Assembly: GCF_025420585.1 (NCBI RefSeq)
Contig: NZ_JAOEGB010000009.1
Span: 186,001-250,000, forward strand
Length of the DNA stretch: 64,000 bases
From: Planotetraspora sp. A-T 1434
GTDB taxonomy: Bacteria; Actinomycetota; Actinomycetes; Streptosporangiales; Streptosporangiaceae
Reading direction: 5' to 3'
This document shows, piece by piece, positions 26,166 through 34,548 of the stretch. The first letter of the stretch is position 1; every line of letters starts with the position of its first letter. The position numbers and the translations under genes were made by a program. The notes under the pieces were generated by a model. The model did no database searches and had not been told where the DNA came from. It was given only the letters and a program-made list of their open reading frames with translations.

Positions 26166-26220
26166 GATCATGACGATAGTGCTGTCGGAAACGGCGTTCG
26201 ACAGCACTATCGTCATGATC
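26166..26220. repeat. Perfect 22-bp inverted repeat with 11-bp loop
   Basis: GATCATGACGATAGTGCTGTCG (first 20 bases GATCATGACGATAGTGCTGT; arm 26166-26187) is matched exactly in inverse orientation at 26199-26220. The loop is GAAACGGCGTT. The arms are much less GC-rich than the surroundings and no T-run follows. The outer part, TGATCATGACG, resembles the dispersed repeat core. It could be an operator, a remnant of a small mobile element or a stable RNA hairpin. Confidence 0.9.
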
Positions 26221-26288
26221 GACTGCTGCCCCGTCTCAGGCTTTGAGATATTAGGTCGTCCTACGAGATCCTGGGGTAATGTGGGCGA

Positions 26289-26339
26289 ATGACGACGCGC
26301 CAGGTAGCCGCACTCCTTGCCTGCCGCGGCGGGGCCTGA
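26289..26339 (+). CDS. Leader-like small ORF with no biosynthetic gene downstream
   Basis: 16 codons, MTTRQVAALLACRGGA, then TGA. TAATGT (26277-26282) lies six bases before the ATG, so the message could be leaderless, as proposed for the ilvB leader. It carries adjacent Leu codons CTC-CTT (CTT is rare in this genome) and one Cys codon. About 160 bases of GC-rich, hairpin-prone sequence follow (for example GACTCC near 26390 with GGGAGTC near 26430). The only downstream plus-strand gene is a 36-aa ORF. It looks like an attenuator leader, but the target is missing. Coding status is inferred. Confidence 0.4.
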   Translation: MTTRQVAALLACRGGA

Positions 26340-26500
26340 TCAGGGTAGGGCGGCCGCCCGCCGCGGAGAGCGGCACCACTGACGGCCGTTGACTCCGTCG
26401 CCCCGCGACGCGCGATCCGCGTCCCGGCCCGGGAGTCGCCAGTTTCCGGATTCGCCCAGGATCCGCCTCTAGCAATGCTCTGCCGGAAATGAGATCCGCC

Positions 26501-26611
26501 ATGTACGAGATGTATCCCTGGAACAGCCCCGAAGAGGCCGAGGACGAGGCCACCGTCGCGTTGCAGACCGCCCTCGACCGCCGCGACAACGGCGGCTCAC
26601 CCCAGCGCTGA
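26501..26611 (+). CDS. Small acidic protein of unknown function (36 aa)
   Basis: MYEMYPWNSPEEAEDEATVA is the first 20 residues; the rest is LQTALDRRDNGGSPQR. Third-position GC is high and the composition (Tyr/Trp-rich start, acidic middle, RRDNGG end) looks like a genuine conserved microprotein, not noise. It has no strong ribosome-binding site (GGAAATGAG upstream). It lies 160 bases after the leader-like ORF and ends shortly before repeat array D. I do not recognise a family. Confidence 0.45.
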   Translation: MYEMYPWNSPEEAEDEATVALQTALDRRDNGGSPQR

Positions 26612-26629
26612 CGCGTCAACAGGGCTTCA

Positions 26630-26693
26630 TGCATGATCACGATGCTGATCGGGGCGGGCCTGCGCGCTTCCCGGGAATATGCGCATGATCACG
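26630..26693 (-). repeat. Dispersed repeat array D (2 copies)
   Basis: TGCATGATCACG at 26630-26641 and CGCATGATCACG at 26682-26693, 52 bases apart, with TTCCCGGGAA just before the second core. It lies 85 bases beyond the 3' end of the minus-strand ROK kinase gene. The remaining 26694-26777 shows nothing else. Confidence 0.85.
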
Positions 26694-26777
26694 ATATGAC
26701 GCCGCGACCGCCGTGGCGCGGGGTGAATCGCGCCGCCGGCGGTCGTAACGTCGTTCGATCTTGCGGACGAGATGTCG

Positions 26778-27755
26778 TCAGGCAGACGTCCCGTCCAGTG
26801 AGTCCCCGTCCAGCGCCAGGGCGAGGGCTCCGTAGAGCGGGGCGTCGTCCACGAACCGCGCCGCCACGATCTCCGGCGGGTACGGCACGGCCTGCCGTAC
26901 GGCCTCGCGCAGGTGGGGCACGATGAGCTGGGCCGCGCCCATCATGCCGCCGCCGATGACCACACGGGACGGGTCGAGCGCGACGCAGAGGTTCGCCATG
27001 GCGAGCGCCAGCGCGTCGAGCGCGTCGTCCAGCAGGATCCTGACCCGGGGGTCGTGGCCGCGGTCGAACAGGTCGGCGGCGGTCACGGGAGTGCCCAGCA
27101 GCTCGCTGCCCCGCTCCGCGAGCGCGATGCCCGATACGTACTCCTCCAGGGGCGCCCGAGTCACGGCCGGCCCGAGCCCGTCGGCCACGGGAGCGGCCGG
27201 TTGGAGGATACGCAGGTCGTCCGCGTGGCGAGCCAGGTAGGCGATCTCGCCGGCCGCGCCGTGCGCGCCGTTCACCACGTGGCCGTTGACCACGAACCCG
27301 GCCGCGAGTCCGGTGCCCAGGTTCAGGTAGATCCCGTCTTTGACTCCTTTCAGGCTGCCCCAGCGCAGCTCGGCGGCCGTGGCCGCCTTGACGTCGTTGG
27401 CGACGCGCACCGGGGTCCTGCCGAACTCCTCGCGCAGCAGGCCCGGCAGCGGCAGGCCGTCCCACCCCGGCACGTTGGGCGCGAGCCGTACGACACCGTC
27501 GCGGACGATGCCGAAGGTGGAGACGCCGACCGCGGCCAGCTCGCCGGGGTGGCCGGCCACCAGGGTCTGGCACGCGGCCACGGTGCGGCGCACCACCTCG
27601 GGTGCCCCCTCGAACCCGCGGGTCTCGATCCGGGTCACGGACAGGGGCATCCGGGGGGCGGCCCCAAGGGGCGCTGTGGCCAGCGCGACCTTGGTGCCGC
27701 CGAAGTCGACGCCCAGGACGTAACGGGGGGACCCCTGCGTCCGATCGGCGCTCAC
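26778..27755 (-). CDS. ROK-family sugar kinase
   Basis: 325 aa from GTG 27755, whose GTGA overlaps the permease stop. The ATP-binding motif VDFGGTKVALA, catalytic Asp in VRVANDVKAATAAEL, GTGLAAGFVVNG and HGAAGEIAYLA are typical of ROK glucokinase-like enzymes. The usual Zn-binding CxCGxxGCxE segment is absent: the region after GEIAYLA reads RHADDLRILQP. It closes an ABC sugar-import operon and probably phosphorylates the imported sugar. The open frame continues upstream to 28859, but that is out-of-frame sequence of the permease. Confidence 0.88.
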   Translation of the reverse strand: MSADRTQGSPRYVLGVDFGGTKVALATAPLGAAPRMPLSVTRIETRGFEGAPEVVRRTVAACQTLVAGHPGELAAVGVSTFGIVRDGVVRLAPNVPGWDGLPLPGLLREEFGRTPVRVANDVKAATAAELRWGSLKGVKDGIYLNLGTGLAAGFVVNGHVVNGAHGAAGEIAYLARHADDLRILQPAAPVADGLGPAVTRAPLEEYVSGIALAERGSELLGTPVTAADLFDRGHDPRVRILLDDALDALALAMANLCVALDPSRVVIGGGMMGAAQLIVPHLREAVRQAVPYPPEIVAARFVDDAPLYGALALALDGDSLDGTSA

Positions 27756-28942
27756 GTGGTGCTGCCGCGTCGGCCAAGGGAGTCGATCGCCACGGCCAGA
27801 GCGAGGACCGCCCCGGTGACCATGAGCCGCACCGAGGAGTCCACGCTGAGCAGGAACATGCCGTTGCCGATCGCCTGGATGACCAGGACGCCGAGCAGCG
27901 CGTGGTAGGCGCGTCCCCGTCCGCCGAACAGCGATGTGCCGCCGATGACCGCCGCGGCGATCGCCATGAGCAGGGTGTCGCTTCCGCCGGAGCCCTGGTT
28001 GACGGCCGCCAGGCGGCTGGCCGCCAGGATGCCGCCGAAGGCCGCCAGTGTGGACGACAGCACGAACGCCAGGACACGGATCCGCGTCACGCTGATGCCC
28101 GCCCGGCGGGCCGCCTCCGCGTTGCCGCCCACGGCGTACATGTACCGCCCGAACGCCGTGTGCCGCAGGATCAGGTCGAAGACCACGACGAGCGTGCCGA
28201 AGATGACCAGCAGGAGCGGCACGCCGCGATCCGCCGACATGATGATCACGGCCGCCGCCAGCACGACCGCGAGGCCCGCGACCTTGACGATCAGCCACCA
28301 CGACGCCGTGACGGGAAGCTCCGCCGCGACCCTCAGCCGCCGGCTGATCAACCCGGACGCCCCGAAGACGGCCACCAGCGCGGTGATGGCCACCCACGCC
28401 AGCCAGTTCGGCAACCAGGTGTCGCTCAGTTTGGCGATGAAGCCGTCGAAGGGCAGGTTGATGATGCCGCCCGAGCCCAGCAGGTAGAGCAGCAGACCCT
28501 GCCAGCTCATGAGACCGGCCAGGGTCACGACGAACGACGGCATCCGGAGCCGGGTGAACATCAGGCCGTGCAGCAGCCCGACCAGCGCCCCCGCCGCCAG
28601 GGCGACGACGACTGCCAGCAACGGATTCCAGCCCTGGCGTACGGCCAGGATCGCCATGACCGCCGCGCACAGGCCGCTGACGGATCCGGCGGACAGGTCG
28701 ATCTCGCCCAGCAGCAGCACCATGATGATGCCGAGCGAGATCGTCCCCGTGGCCGCCATCTGCATGACCAGGTTGGTGAGGTTCTCCGGGGAGAGGAAGT
28801 GCTCGTTGAGCGATTGGAAGACGATCGCGATCACGATCAGTCCGCCGACCACCGGCCACGCGCCGAGGTCCCCGTGCCGCAGCCGCTCGACAGCCTCCTT
28901 GGGCGTGTACGGCTTGCGCACCACAGTGGCAGCGTTCATCAT
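27752..28942 (-). CDS. Sugar ABC transporter permease (XylH/RbsC type)
   Basis: 396 aa, about ten transmembrane helices (for example VVGGLIVIAIVFQSLN, GTISLGIIMVLLLGEIDLSAGS). The LLGEIDLSAG and GGNAEAARRAGI motifs are hallmarks of BPD_transp_2 (ribose/xylose-type) permeases, the latter being the coupling loop to the ATPase. It overlaps the ATPase gene by 4 bp upstream (ATGA) and the kinase by 4 bp downstream. The closest familiar family by eye is XylH. Confidence 0.93.
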   Translation of the reverse strand: MMNAATVVRKPYTPKEAVERLRHGDLGAWPVVGGLIVIAIVFQSLNEHFLSPENLTNLVMQMAATGTISLGIIMVLLLGEIDLSAGSVSGLCAAVMAILAVRQGWNPLLAVVVALAAGALVGLLHGLMFTRLRMPSFVVTLAGLMSWQGLLLYLLGSGGIINLPFDGFIAKLSDTWLPNWLAWVAITALVAVFGASGLISRRLRVAAELPVTASWWLIVKVAGLAVVLAAAVIIMSADRGVPLLLVIFGTLVVVFDLILRHTAFGRYMYAVGGNAEAARRAGISVTRIRVLAFVLSSTLAAFGGILAASRLAAVNQGSGGSDTLLMAIAAAVIGGTSLFGGRGRAYHALLGVLVIQAIGNGMFLLSVDSSVRLMVTGAVLALAVAIDSLGRRGSTT

Positions 28943-29658
28943 GCGGCGGCTCCAGTGATCGCGGCCACGATCGACTCCTGAGAGGCGTCAGCCGTACGGA
29001 ACTCGCCGGCGTTGCGGCCCAGGCGCAGGACCACGACGCGGTCGCTGACCGCGCGCACGTCGGCGAGGTTGTGGGAAATGAGCAGCACCGCCAGGCCGCG
29101 CTCGCGCAGCCGCCTGATGAGGTCGAGGACCTGGGCGGTCTGCTCGACGCCCAGTGCGGCGGTCGGCTCGTCGAGGATGACGAGCCGGGGCTCGCCGATC
29201 AGCGCGCGCGCGATGGCCACCGACTGCCGCTGGCCGCCGGAGAGCATCGCCACGGGCACCCTGATGTCCCGGATGCGCACGTCGAGTGACGTGAGCAGGT
29301 CGCGCGCGGAGCGTTCCATACGGATATGGCTGAGAATTGACCACTTCCGCCGTTCGGCTCCGAGGAAAAGGTTGGCCACGACATCGAGGTTCTCGCACAA
29401 CGCGAGATCCTGGTAGACCGTCGAGATGCCGAGCCGCTGAGCGTCATGAGGGGTGCTGATGTGCACCCGCTCGCCGTCGATCACGAGGCCCCCCTCGTCG
29501 GGGCTGACGGCGCCTGCGATGACCTTGACCAGGGTTGATTTCCCCGCGCCATTGTCCCCGACCAGCGCGACCACCTCGCCGGGACGGAGGTCCAGGCTCA
29601 CCCCTTGGAGAGCCTGGACCGCGCCGTATCGCTTCGATACGTCTGTCGCCGAAATCAT
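28939..29658 (-). CDS. Sugar ABC transporter ATP-binding protein (single NBD)
   Basis: 239 aa. Walker A GDNGAGKST, signature MLSGGQRQSVAIARAL, Walker B LVILDEPTAALG, H-loop LLISHNL. Carbohydrate uptake ATPases of the XylG/RbsA type usually carry two tandem domains (about 500 aa); this one has only one, as in FrcA-like systems, so the working complex would use two copies. Its ATG directly abuts the stop of the binding-protein gene (29658/29659). Second gene of the operon. Confidence 0.92.
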   Translation of the reverse strand: MISATDVSKRYGAVQALQGVSLDLRPGEVVALVGDNGAGKSTLVKVIAGAVSPDEGGLVIDGERVHISTPHDAQRLGISTVYQDLALCENLDVVANLFLGAERRKWSILSHIRMERSARDLLTSLDVRIRDIRVPVAMLSGGQRQSVAIARALIGEPRLVILDEPTAALGVEQTAQVLDLIRRLRERGLAVLLISHNLADVRAVSDRVVVLRLGRNAGEFRTADASQESIVAAITGAAA

Positions 29659-30765
29659 TTACTGGATGCCCGCCTTAGCGCACGCGTCCTTGAGCTCGGG
29701 CGTGCAAACGTCGGACGCCTTGTAGAAGCCGTCCTTGATGATGGTGCTGGCGATGTTGTCCTTGGTCACCGCGATCGGGTCGAGCAGGAACGACGCGATG
29801 TCCGCGGTGCCGTTGTTGGCCTTGTCAGGTGCCGTGGGCTTCTCCCCCTTGGTCAGCGCGACCGCGATCTCGGCGGACTTCTCCGCCTCGGACCGGATGT
29901 TCAGGTAGATCGTCATGTACTGCTCGCCGCCCAGGATCCGCTGGATGGCCGCGAGCTCGGAGTCCTGCCCGGTGATCGGGGGGATGGTCTTGTAGCCGGC
30001 CCGCTTCATGGCAGCGATCGCGCCGCTGGCCATGCCGTCGTTCGCGGACACGACGCCCACGATGTTGTCGCGGCCGAGCGCCGTGATGGCCTGCTCCATC
30101 TCCTGCTGTGCCTTGTCGGGGCTCCAGTCGGGAGTGTCGAACTCGCGACCGATCTTGACCTTGCCGTCGAGGACGTTGTGCGCGCCCTTCTTGTAGTCGG
30201 CCGAGCTGGGGTCGGTGGGCGAGCCGTGGATCATCACGATCTGGCCCTTGGCCGCCGTGCCGGCCGCGTTGAGCGCGTCCAGGAGGCCCTGCCCCTGCAT
30301 CTCGCCCACGCGGACGTTGTTGAACGACACGTAGTAGTCGTAGTCGATGCCGGAGATCAGCCGGTCGTAGGCGATCACCGGGACCTTCTTCTGCTTGGCC
30401 TGGTTGACCAGCGGCGCGACGGCCGCGGCGTCCACGGCGTCGAGCACGAGCACGTTGGCGCCCTGGGTGAGGGCGGCCTCGACCTGCTGCTGCTGCTTGG
30501 CGGCGTCCTGGTCGGCGTTGAAGTAGAGCAGCTTGCAGTCCGGGCAGAGGCTCTTGGCCTTGGCCTCGAACAGCGGGCGGTCGAAGGCCTCATAGCGGGT
30601 GGTCTTCGACTCGGGAAGGAAGAGCGCGATGGTCTTCCCGCCACCACCGCCGCCCTCCGCCTTGGTCTCGGACGGCTTCGCGCCCGAGTCTGAACTATTG
30701 CCGCACGCGGCGCTGAGCATGAGCGCCGCGGCGGAGATGGCCAGCAATCCTCGACGCATTGGCAT
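29659..30765 (-). CDS. Sugar-binding lipoprotein of the ABC importer (XylF-like)
   Basis: 368 aa. The lipoprotein signal ends in LSAAC (C21 predicted lipidated), followed by a Gly-rich tether and a periplasmic-binding-protein type I fold (Peripla_BP_4): TIALFLPESKTTRYEAFDRPLFEAKAK, ADQDAAKQQQQVEAAL, VPVIAYDRLI, VGVVSANDGMASGAIAAM and PPITGQDSEL. This motif set matches xylose/ribose-type binding proteins, with xylose the best guess. First gene of the operon, divergent from the ROK repressor, which probably controls it. Confidence 0.9.
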   Translation of the reverse strand: MPMRRGLLAISAAALMLSAACGNSSDSGAKPSETKAEGGGGGGKTIALFLPESKTTRYEAFDRPLFEAKAKSLCPDCKLLYFNADQDAAKQQQQVEAALTQGANVLVLDAVDAAAVAPLVNQAKQKKVPVIAYDRLISGIDYDYYVSFNNVRVGEMQGQGLLDALNAAGTAAKGQIVMIHGSPTDPSSADYKKGAHNVLDGKVKIGREFDTPDWSPDKAQQEMEQAITALGRDNIVGVVSANDGMASGAIAAMKRAGYKTIPPITGQDSELAAIQRILGGEQYMTIYLNIRSEAEKSAEIAVALTKGEKPTAPDKANNGTADIASFLLDPIAVTKDNIASTIIKDGFYKASDVCTPELKDACAKAGIQ

Positions 30766-30771
30766 GCGAAT

Positions 30772-30805
30772 CCTTTCTCATGACCCCGAGGGTTGATAAG
30801 AAAGG
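30772..30805. promoter_or_regulatory. Candidate operator between the sugar importer and ROK repressor
   Basis: CCTTTCT (30772-30778) and AGAAAGG (30799-30805) form an inverted repeat 14-27 bases apart, in an AT-rich patch (GTAATTTACTATCAG follows) just upstream of the binding-protein start. ROK repressors such as XylR/NagC bind AT-rich inverted repeats in divergent gaps like this. Assigned by eye. Confidence 0.35.
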
Positions 30806-30864
30806 TAATTTACTATCAGCTGTATGACTAGGGGTTAGACGAGATCACATGCACGGAGGGCTGG

Positions 30865-32133
30865 ATGGTGCAGGGCGATCCACTAGTGATCAACTGGCCC
30901 GCCTTCCGTGGTGGGTATGCCAATCTTGGGAATGTGGTGAGTATCGGCGGCGGGACCGCCAACACGACCAGCCTGCTCCGCGTGATGAATGAGCGAGCCG
31001 TTTTCGCGGAGATCTTCCGCCTCGGCAAGGTCTCCCGGCCGGAGCTGGCGCAGGCCACCGGCTTGTCCAAGCCGACGATCTCGGTCGCCCTGGCGGATCT
31101 GGAGCGTGCCAGACTGGTCCGCCCGGTCGGGCTGCGCACCGGCAACGCGGGCCGCGCCGCGCTGCTCTACGAGATCCGCCCGCAGGCAGGCTGGGTCCTG
31201 GCCGTCGACATCGGGCGCGCGTACGTCAGGCTCGCGCTGGCCGACCTCGTCGGCGAGATCGTCGCGCGCAGGGACGAGCCGTCCCGGGCCGGGAGCTATG
31301 ACGCGGTGCTCGACCAGCTCTCCGGGATAGCCGCCGAGCTGACCACGGAGGCCGGTCTCGCGCCCGGCGACATCACGCTGACCGTTTTCGGGACACCTGG
31401 CATCCACGACAAGGAGACGGGCGCTCTGCGGGTCGCCCCCAACCTCCCCGGCTGGGAGCAGGCCGGCGCGGTCGAACGGCTCGCCGACGTCATCGGGTCG
31501 CCGTACGTGCTGGAGAACGACGTCGACCTGGCCGCGGTGGGCGAGGGGGCGTACGGCCTCGGCCAGGGCGTCTCCCACTTCGTCTTCGTGTCCATCGGGA
31601 CCGGCATCGGCATGGGCGTCGTCATCGACGGCAAGCTCTACCGGGGCTCGCAGGGGGCGGCGGGAGAGATCTCCTACATGCCCGTCGGCGAGGGCGACCC
31701 GCTGATCAACCCGGGGCGCGGCATGTTCGAGTCGGTCGCGTCCGCGGACGGGGTCGTCGCCACGGCCGAACGGCTCGGCATGGCGGCCTCCACCGCCAAG
31801 GACGTCTTCGACGCGGCCAGGGCGGGGAGCGAGACCGCCAAGCGGGTCGTCGCCGCCGAGGCGGACCACGTCGCCCACGCGCTGGCAGGGGTGACCGCCG
31901 TTCTCGACCCCGAGCTGGTTGTGCTGGGCGGCGGCATCGGCGCGCAGGCGGGCGACCTGCTGATCGGCCCGGTGTCCGAGCGGCTGGGGTCGCTCGTGGC
32001 GCTCCGCCCGCCCCGGATCGAGGCGTCCACGCTCGGCGCCGACGCCGTGCTCCTCGGCGCGCTCGCCTTCGGCCTGACGACGGCGCGGGACCTCGTCTTC
32101 GAGCGCGCGGTGGCGATGACGCCGCTCGGATGA
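30865..32133 (+). CDS. ROK-family transcriptional regulator (XylR/NagC type)
   Basis: Up to 422 aa. An N-terminal winged helix (about 45-100; VFAEIFRLGKVSRPELAQATGLSKPTISVALADLE) precedes a ROK sugar-binding domain (VLAVDIGRAYVRLALAD, VLENDVDLAAVGE, FVSIGTGIGMGVVIDG, GAAGEISYMPVG). The Zn-binding Cys motif is missing here too (VGEGDPLINPGRG). It is divergent from the sugar importer operon, whose inducer sugar it probably senses. A start further in (GTG about 30934, VVSIGGGTAN) is also possible, because the first ~25 residues are not typical. Confidence 0.88.
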   Translation: MVQGDPLVINWPAFRGGYANLGNVVSIGGGTANTTSLLRVMNERAVFAEIFRLGKVSRPELAQATGLSKPTISVALADLERARLVRPVGLRTGNAGRAALLYEIRPQAGWVLAVDIGRAYVRLALADLVGEIVARRDEPSRAGSYDAVLDQLSGIAAELTTEAGLAPGDITLTVFGTPGIHDKETGALRVAPNLPGWEQAGAVERLADVIGSPYVLENDVDLAAVGEGAYGLGQGVSHFVFVSIGTGIGMGVVIDGKLYRGSQGAAGEISYMPVGEGDPLINPGRGMFESVASADGVVATAERLGMAASTAKDVFDAARAGSETAKRVVAAEADHVAHALAGVTAVLDPELVVLGGGIGAQAGDLLIGPVSERLGSLVALRPPRIEASTLGADAVLLGALAFGLTTARDLVFERAVAMTPLG

Positions 32134-32178
32134 TGAGACCGGTGTTTCGATCTTCGAGACAACCGGTAAGGTACACGC

Positions 32179-33225
32179 ATGGAGTCGAGCAACATCCGTC
32201 TGGCAGTCATCCCGGGAGACGGGATCGGCGTCGAAGTCGTCGCCGAAGGCCTCAAAGTCCTCGACGCCGTGGGCGTCAAGGCCGAGACGGCCGAATACGA
32301 TCTCGGCGCGAAGCGCTACAACGCGACCGGCGAGACCCTGCCGGACACGGTGCTCGACGAGCTGCGCGGCTACGACGCGATCCTGCTCGGCGCGGTGGGG
32401 GACCCCAGCGTACCGCCGGGCATCCTGGAGCGTGACCTGCTCCTCAAGCTGCGCTTCGAGCTCGACCACTACGTCAACCTCCGCCCGGTCAAGCTCTTCC
32501 CCGGCGTGGAGACCCCGCTGGGCGGTGTCCGTCCCGAGGACATCGACATGATCGTCGTCCGCGAGGGCACCGAGGGCCCCTACGCCGGAGCCGGTGGCGT
32601 GATGCGCCGCGGCACGCCGCAGGAGATCGCCACCCAGGAGTCGCTGAACACGGCCTTCGGCGTCGAGCGCGTCGTCCGCTACGCCTTCGAGAAGGCCCAG
32701 GCGCGTCCGCGCCGCAAGCTGACGCTCGTCCACAAGACCAACGTGCTCACCTACGCGGGCGACCTCTGGGCCCGTACGGTCGACCGTGTCAGCCTGGAGT
32801 TCCCCGAGGTCGAGACCGACTACTGCCACGTGGACGCGGCGTCGATGTTCTTCGTCAGCCAGCCGCAGCGGTTCGACGTGATCGTCACCGACAACCTGTT
32901 CGGCGACATCCTCACCGACATCGGCGCGGCCGTCGCCGGCGGCATCGGCCTAGCGGCCAGCGGAAACGTCAACCCGGCCCGCACGGCGCCCTCGATGTTC
33001 GAGCCGGTCCACGGCAGCGCGCCCGACATCGCGGGCAAGGGCAAGGCCGACCCGACCGCCACGATCCTGTCGGTCGCCATGCTCCTCGACCACCTGGGCC
33101 TCGCCGACGTGGCGGCCCGCGTCGAGCAGGCCGTCGCCGACGACCTCGTCGAGCGCCAGGGCGCCTGGACCGGCAGGAAGACCCGCGAGATCGGCGACGA
33201 CATCGCCGCCCGAGTAGCCGGCTAA
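32179..33225 (+). CDS. leuB: 3-isopropylmalate dehydrogenase
   Basis: 348 aa. Oxidative decarboxylation of 3-isopropylmalate with NAD+ in leucine synthesis. Seen: [21 protein letters not shown], the catalytic and binding block [21 protein letters not shown] with its Arg residues, [11 protein letters not shown], the YAFEKAQ catalytic Tyr, KTNVL with the catalytic Lys, and the metal-site Asp of [13 protein letters not shown] specificity fits [16 protein letters not shown]. It stands apart from leuCD (52.5 kb) and is followed by a very strong terminator before ilvE. Confidence 0.97.
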   Translation: MESSNIRLAVIPGDGIGVEVVAEGLKVLDAVGVKAETAEYDLGAKRYNATGETLPDTVLDELRGYDAILLGAVGDPSVPPGILERDLLLKLRFELDHYVNLRPVKLFPGVETPLGGVRPEDIDMIVVREGTEGPYAGAGGVMRRGTPQEIATQESLNTAFGVERVVRYAFEKAQARPRRKLTLVHKTNVLTYAGDLWARTVDRVSLEFPEVETDYCHVDAASMFFVSQPQRFDVIVTDNLFGDILTDIGAAVAGGIGLAASGNVNPARTAPSMFEPVHGSAPDIAGKGKADPTATILSVAMLLDHLGLADVAARVEQAVADDLVERQGAWTGRKTREIGDDIAARVAG

Positions 33226-33248
33226 GCCGGGCCGCTCACCCCGTCCAC

Positions 33249-33287
33249 AGCGCATGGCGGCCCGGTTCGGGCCGCCATGCGCTTTTT
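33249..33287 (+). terminator. leuB terminator
   Basis: A perfect 16-bp stem, AGCGCATGGCGGCCCG (33249-33264) and CGGGCCGCCATGCGCT (33268-33283), with a 3-nt loop, ends in TTTTTC. It lies 24 bases after the leuB stop and should separate leuB from ilvE. Confidence 0.93.
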
Positions 33288-33375
33288 CATACCTTCCAGA
33301 TGCCCTAGGTTTCCCTTAGCCGCCTCGTCGCACAATGACTGTGACGACGACGTAGAGAGAAGAAGGATCTTCGCC

Positions 33376-34467
33376 ATGACCACCCACCTCAGCTTCGATG
33401 TGCAGCTCAACCAGCAGGCCCGCACCGTGGCCGAGCGCGAGCAGGTACTGGCGAGCCCCGGCTTCGGGCAGACCTTCACCGACCACATGGTCTCGATCGA
33501 CTACACCGAGGGTCGCGGCTGGCACGACGCCAGGCTTCAGCCGTACGGCCCGCTCCTCCTCGACCCCGCCACCTCGGTCTTCCACTACGCTCAGGAGCTG
33601 TTCGAGGGCCTCAAGGCGTACCGGCAGTCGAACGGGTCGATCGTCACCTTCCGGCCGTACGCCAACGCGGCTCGGTTCAACCAGTCCGCGCTCCGCATGG
33701 CCATGCCGGAGCTTCCGGAGGAGACGTTCGTCCAGTCGCTGGAGCTGCTGGTGCAGAACGACCGGGACTGGGTGCCGACCACCGAGGGGCACAGCCTCTA
33801 CCTGCGCCCCTTCATGATCGCCACGCAGCCCGCTCTCGGGGTGAACCACCCGTCGGGCAGCTACAAGTACATGGTGATCGCCTCACCGGCGGCCTCGTAC
33901 TTCTCCGGCGGCGTCAAGCCGGTCTCCGTGTGGCTGTCCACCGAGTACACCCGGGCGGCCCCCGGGGGCACCGGCTTCGCCAAGTGCGGCGGCAACTACG
34001 CGGCGGCCTTCGTCGCCCAGCGCCAGGCGGTCGAGGAGGGCTGCGACCAGGTGGTCTGGCTCGACGCCTTCGAGCACCGCTGGGTCGAGGAGATGGGCGG
34101 GATGAACCTGTTCTTCGTCTTCGGCGACCGCCTCGTCACCCCTGCTCTCACCGGCACGCTGCTGCCCGGCATCACCCGTGACTCGATCCTTACCATGGCG
34201 GGCGAGCTGGGCTTCAAGGCCGAGGAGGGCAAGATCTCAATCGAGGAGTGGCAGGCCGGCTGCGAGTCCGGCGAGCTCACCGAGGTCTTCGCCTGCGGCA
34301 CCGCCGCGGTCGTGACTCCCGTGGGCTCCGTCAAGGGCGCCGACCGCGGCTGGACCGTCGGCGACGGCACCCCCGGCCCCGTGACCCTGAAGATCCGCGA
34401 AGAGCTCATGGGCATCCAGTACGGCTCCCACCCCGACACCCACCACTGGATCCACAAGATCTGCTAA
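33376..34467 (+). CDS. ilvE: Branched-chain amino acid aminotransferase
   Basis: 363 aa from ATG 33376, with AGAAGGA about 10 bases upstream. A PLP fold-type IV enzyme that reversibly transfers an amino group between glutamate and the 2-keto acids of Leu, Ile and Val, the last step of their synthesis. PLP Lys lies in [12 protein letters not shown]. Other family landmarks: [54 protein letters not shown] and [11 protein letters not shown]. Length and motifs match the large (class II) BCAT found in actinobacteria. Single gene between two terminators. Confidence 0.96.
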   Translation: MTTHLSFDVQLNQQARTVAEREQVLASPGFGQTFTDHMVSIDYTEGRGWHDARLQPYGPLLLDPATSVFHYAQELFEGLKAYRQSNGSIVTFRPYANAARFNQSALRMAMPELPEETFVQSLELLVQNDRDWVPTTEGHSLYLRPFMIATQPALGVNHPSGSYKYMVIASPAASYFSGGVKPVSVWLSTEYTRAAPGGTGFAKCGGNYAAAFVAQRQAVEEGCDQVVWLDAFEHRWVEEMGGMNLFFVFGDRLVTPALTGTLLPGITRDSILTMAGELGFKAEEGKISIEEWQAGCESGELTEVFACGTAAVVTPVGSVKGADRGWTVGDGTPGPVTLKIREELMGIQYGSHPDTHHWIHKIC

Positions 34468-34504
34468 CCCACGACCGGCCGCGCTGCCGGCCGGCGGGAC
34501 GGGT

Positions 34505-34540
34505 GAAGCCCGGCTGGATGTGTCCAGCCGGGCTTCGTTC
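34505..34540. terminator. Bidirectional terminator between ilvE and the Uma2 gene
   Basis: GAAGCCCGGCTGGA (34505-34518) pairs perfectly with TCCAGCCGGGCTTC (34523-34536) across TGTG, with GTTCC on the plus side and ACCC on the other. It lies midway between two convergent gene ends. Confidence 0.85.
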
Positions 34541-34548
34541 CGTACGGC

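Noticed and set aside
26778-28859. A 693-codon minus-strand frame apparently fusing a protein to the ROK kinase
   Set aside because: The extra N-terminal part is the wrong frame of the sugar permease gene; the GTG at 27755, overlapping the permease stop by 4 bp, is the natural kinase start.
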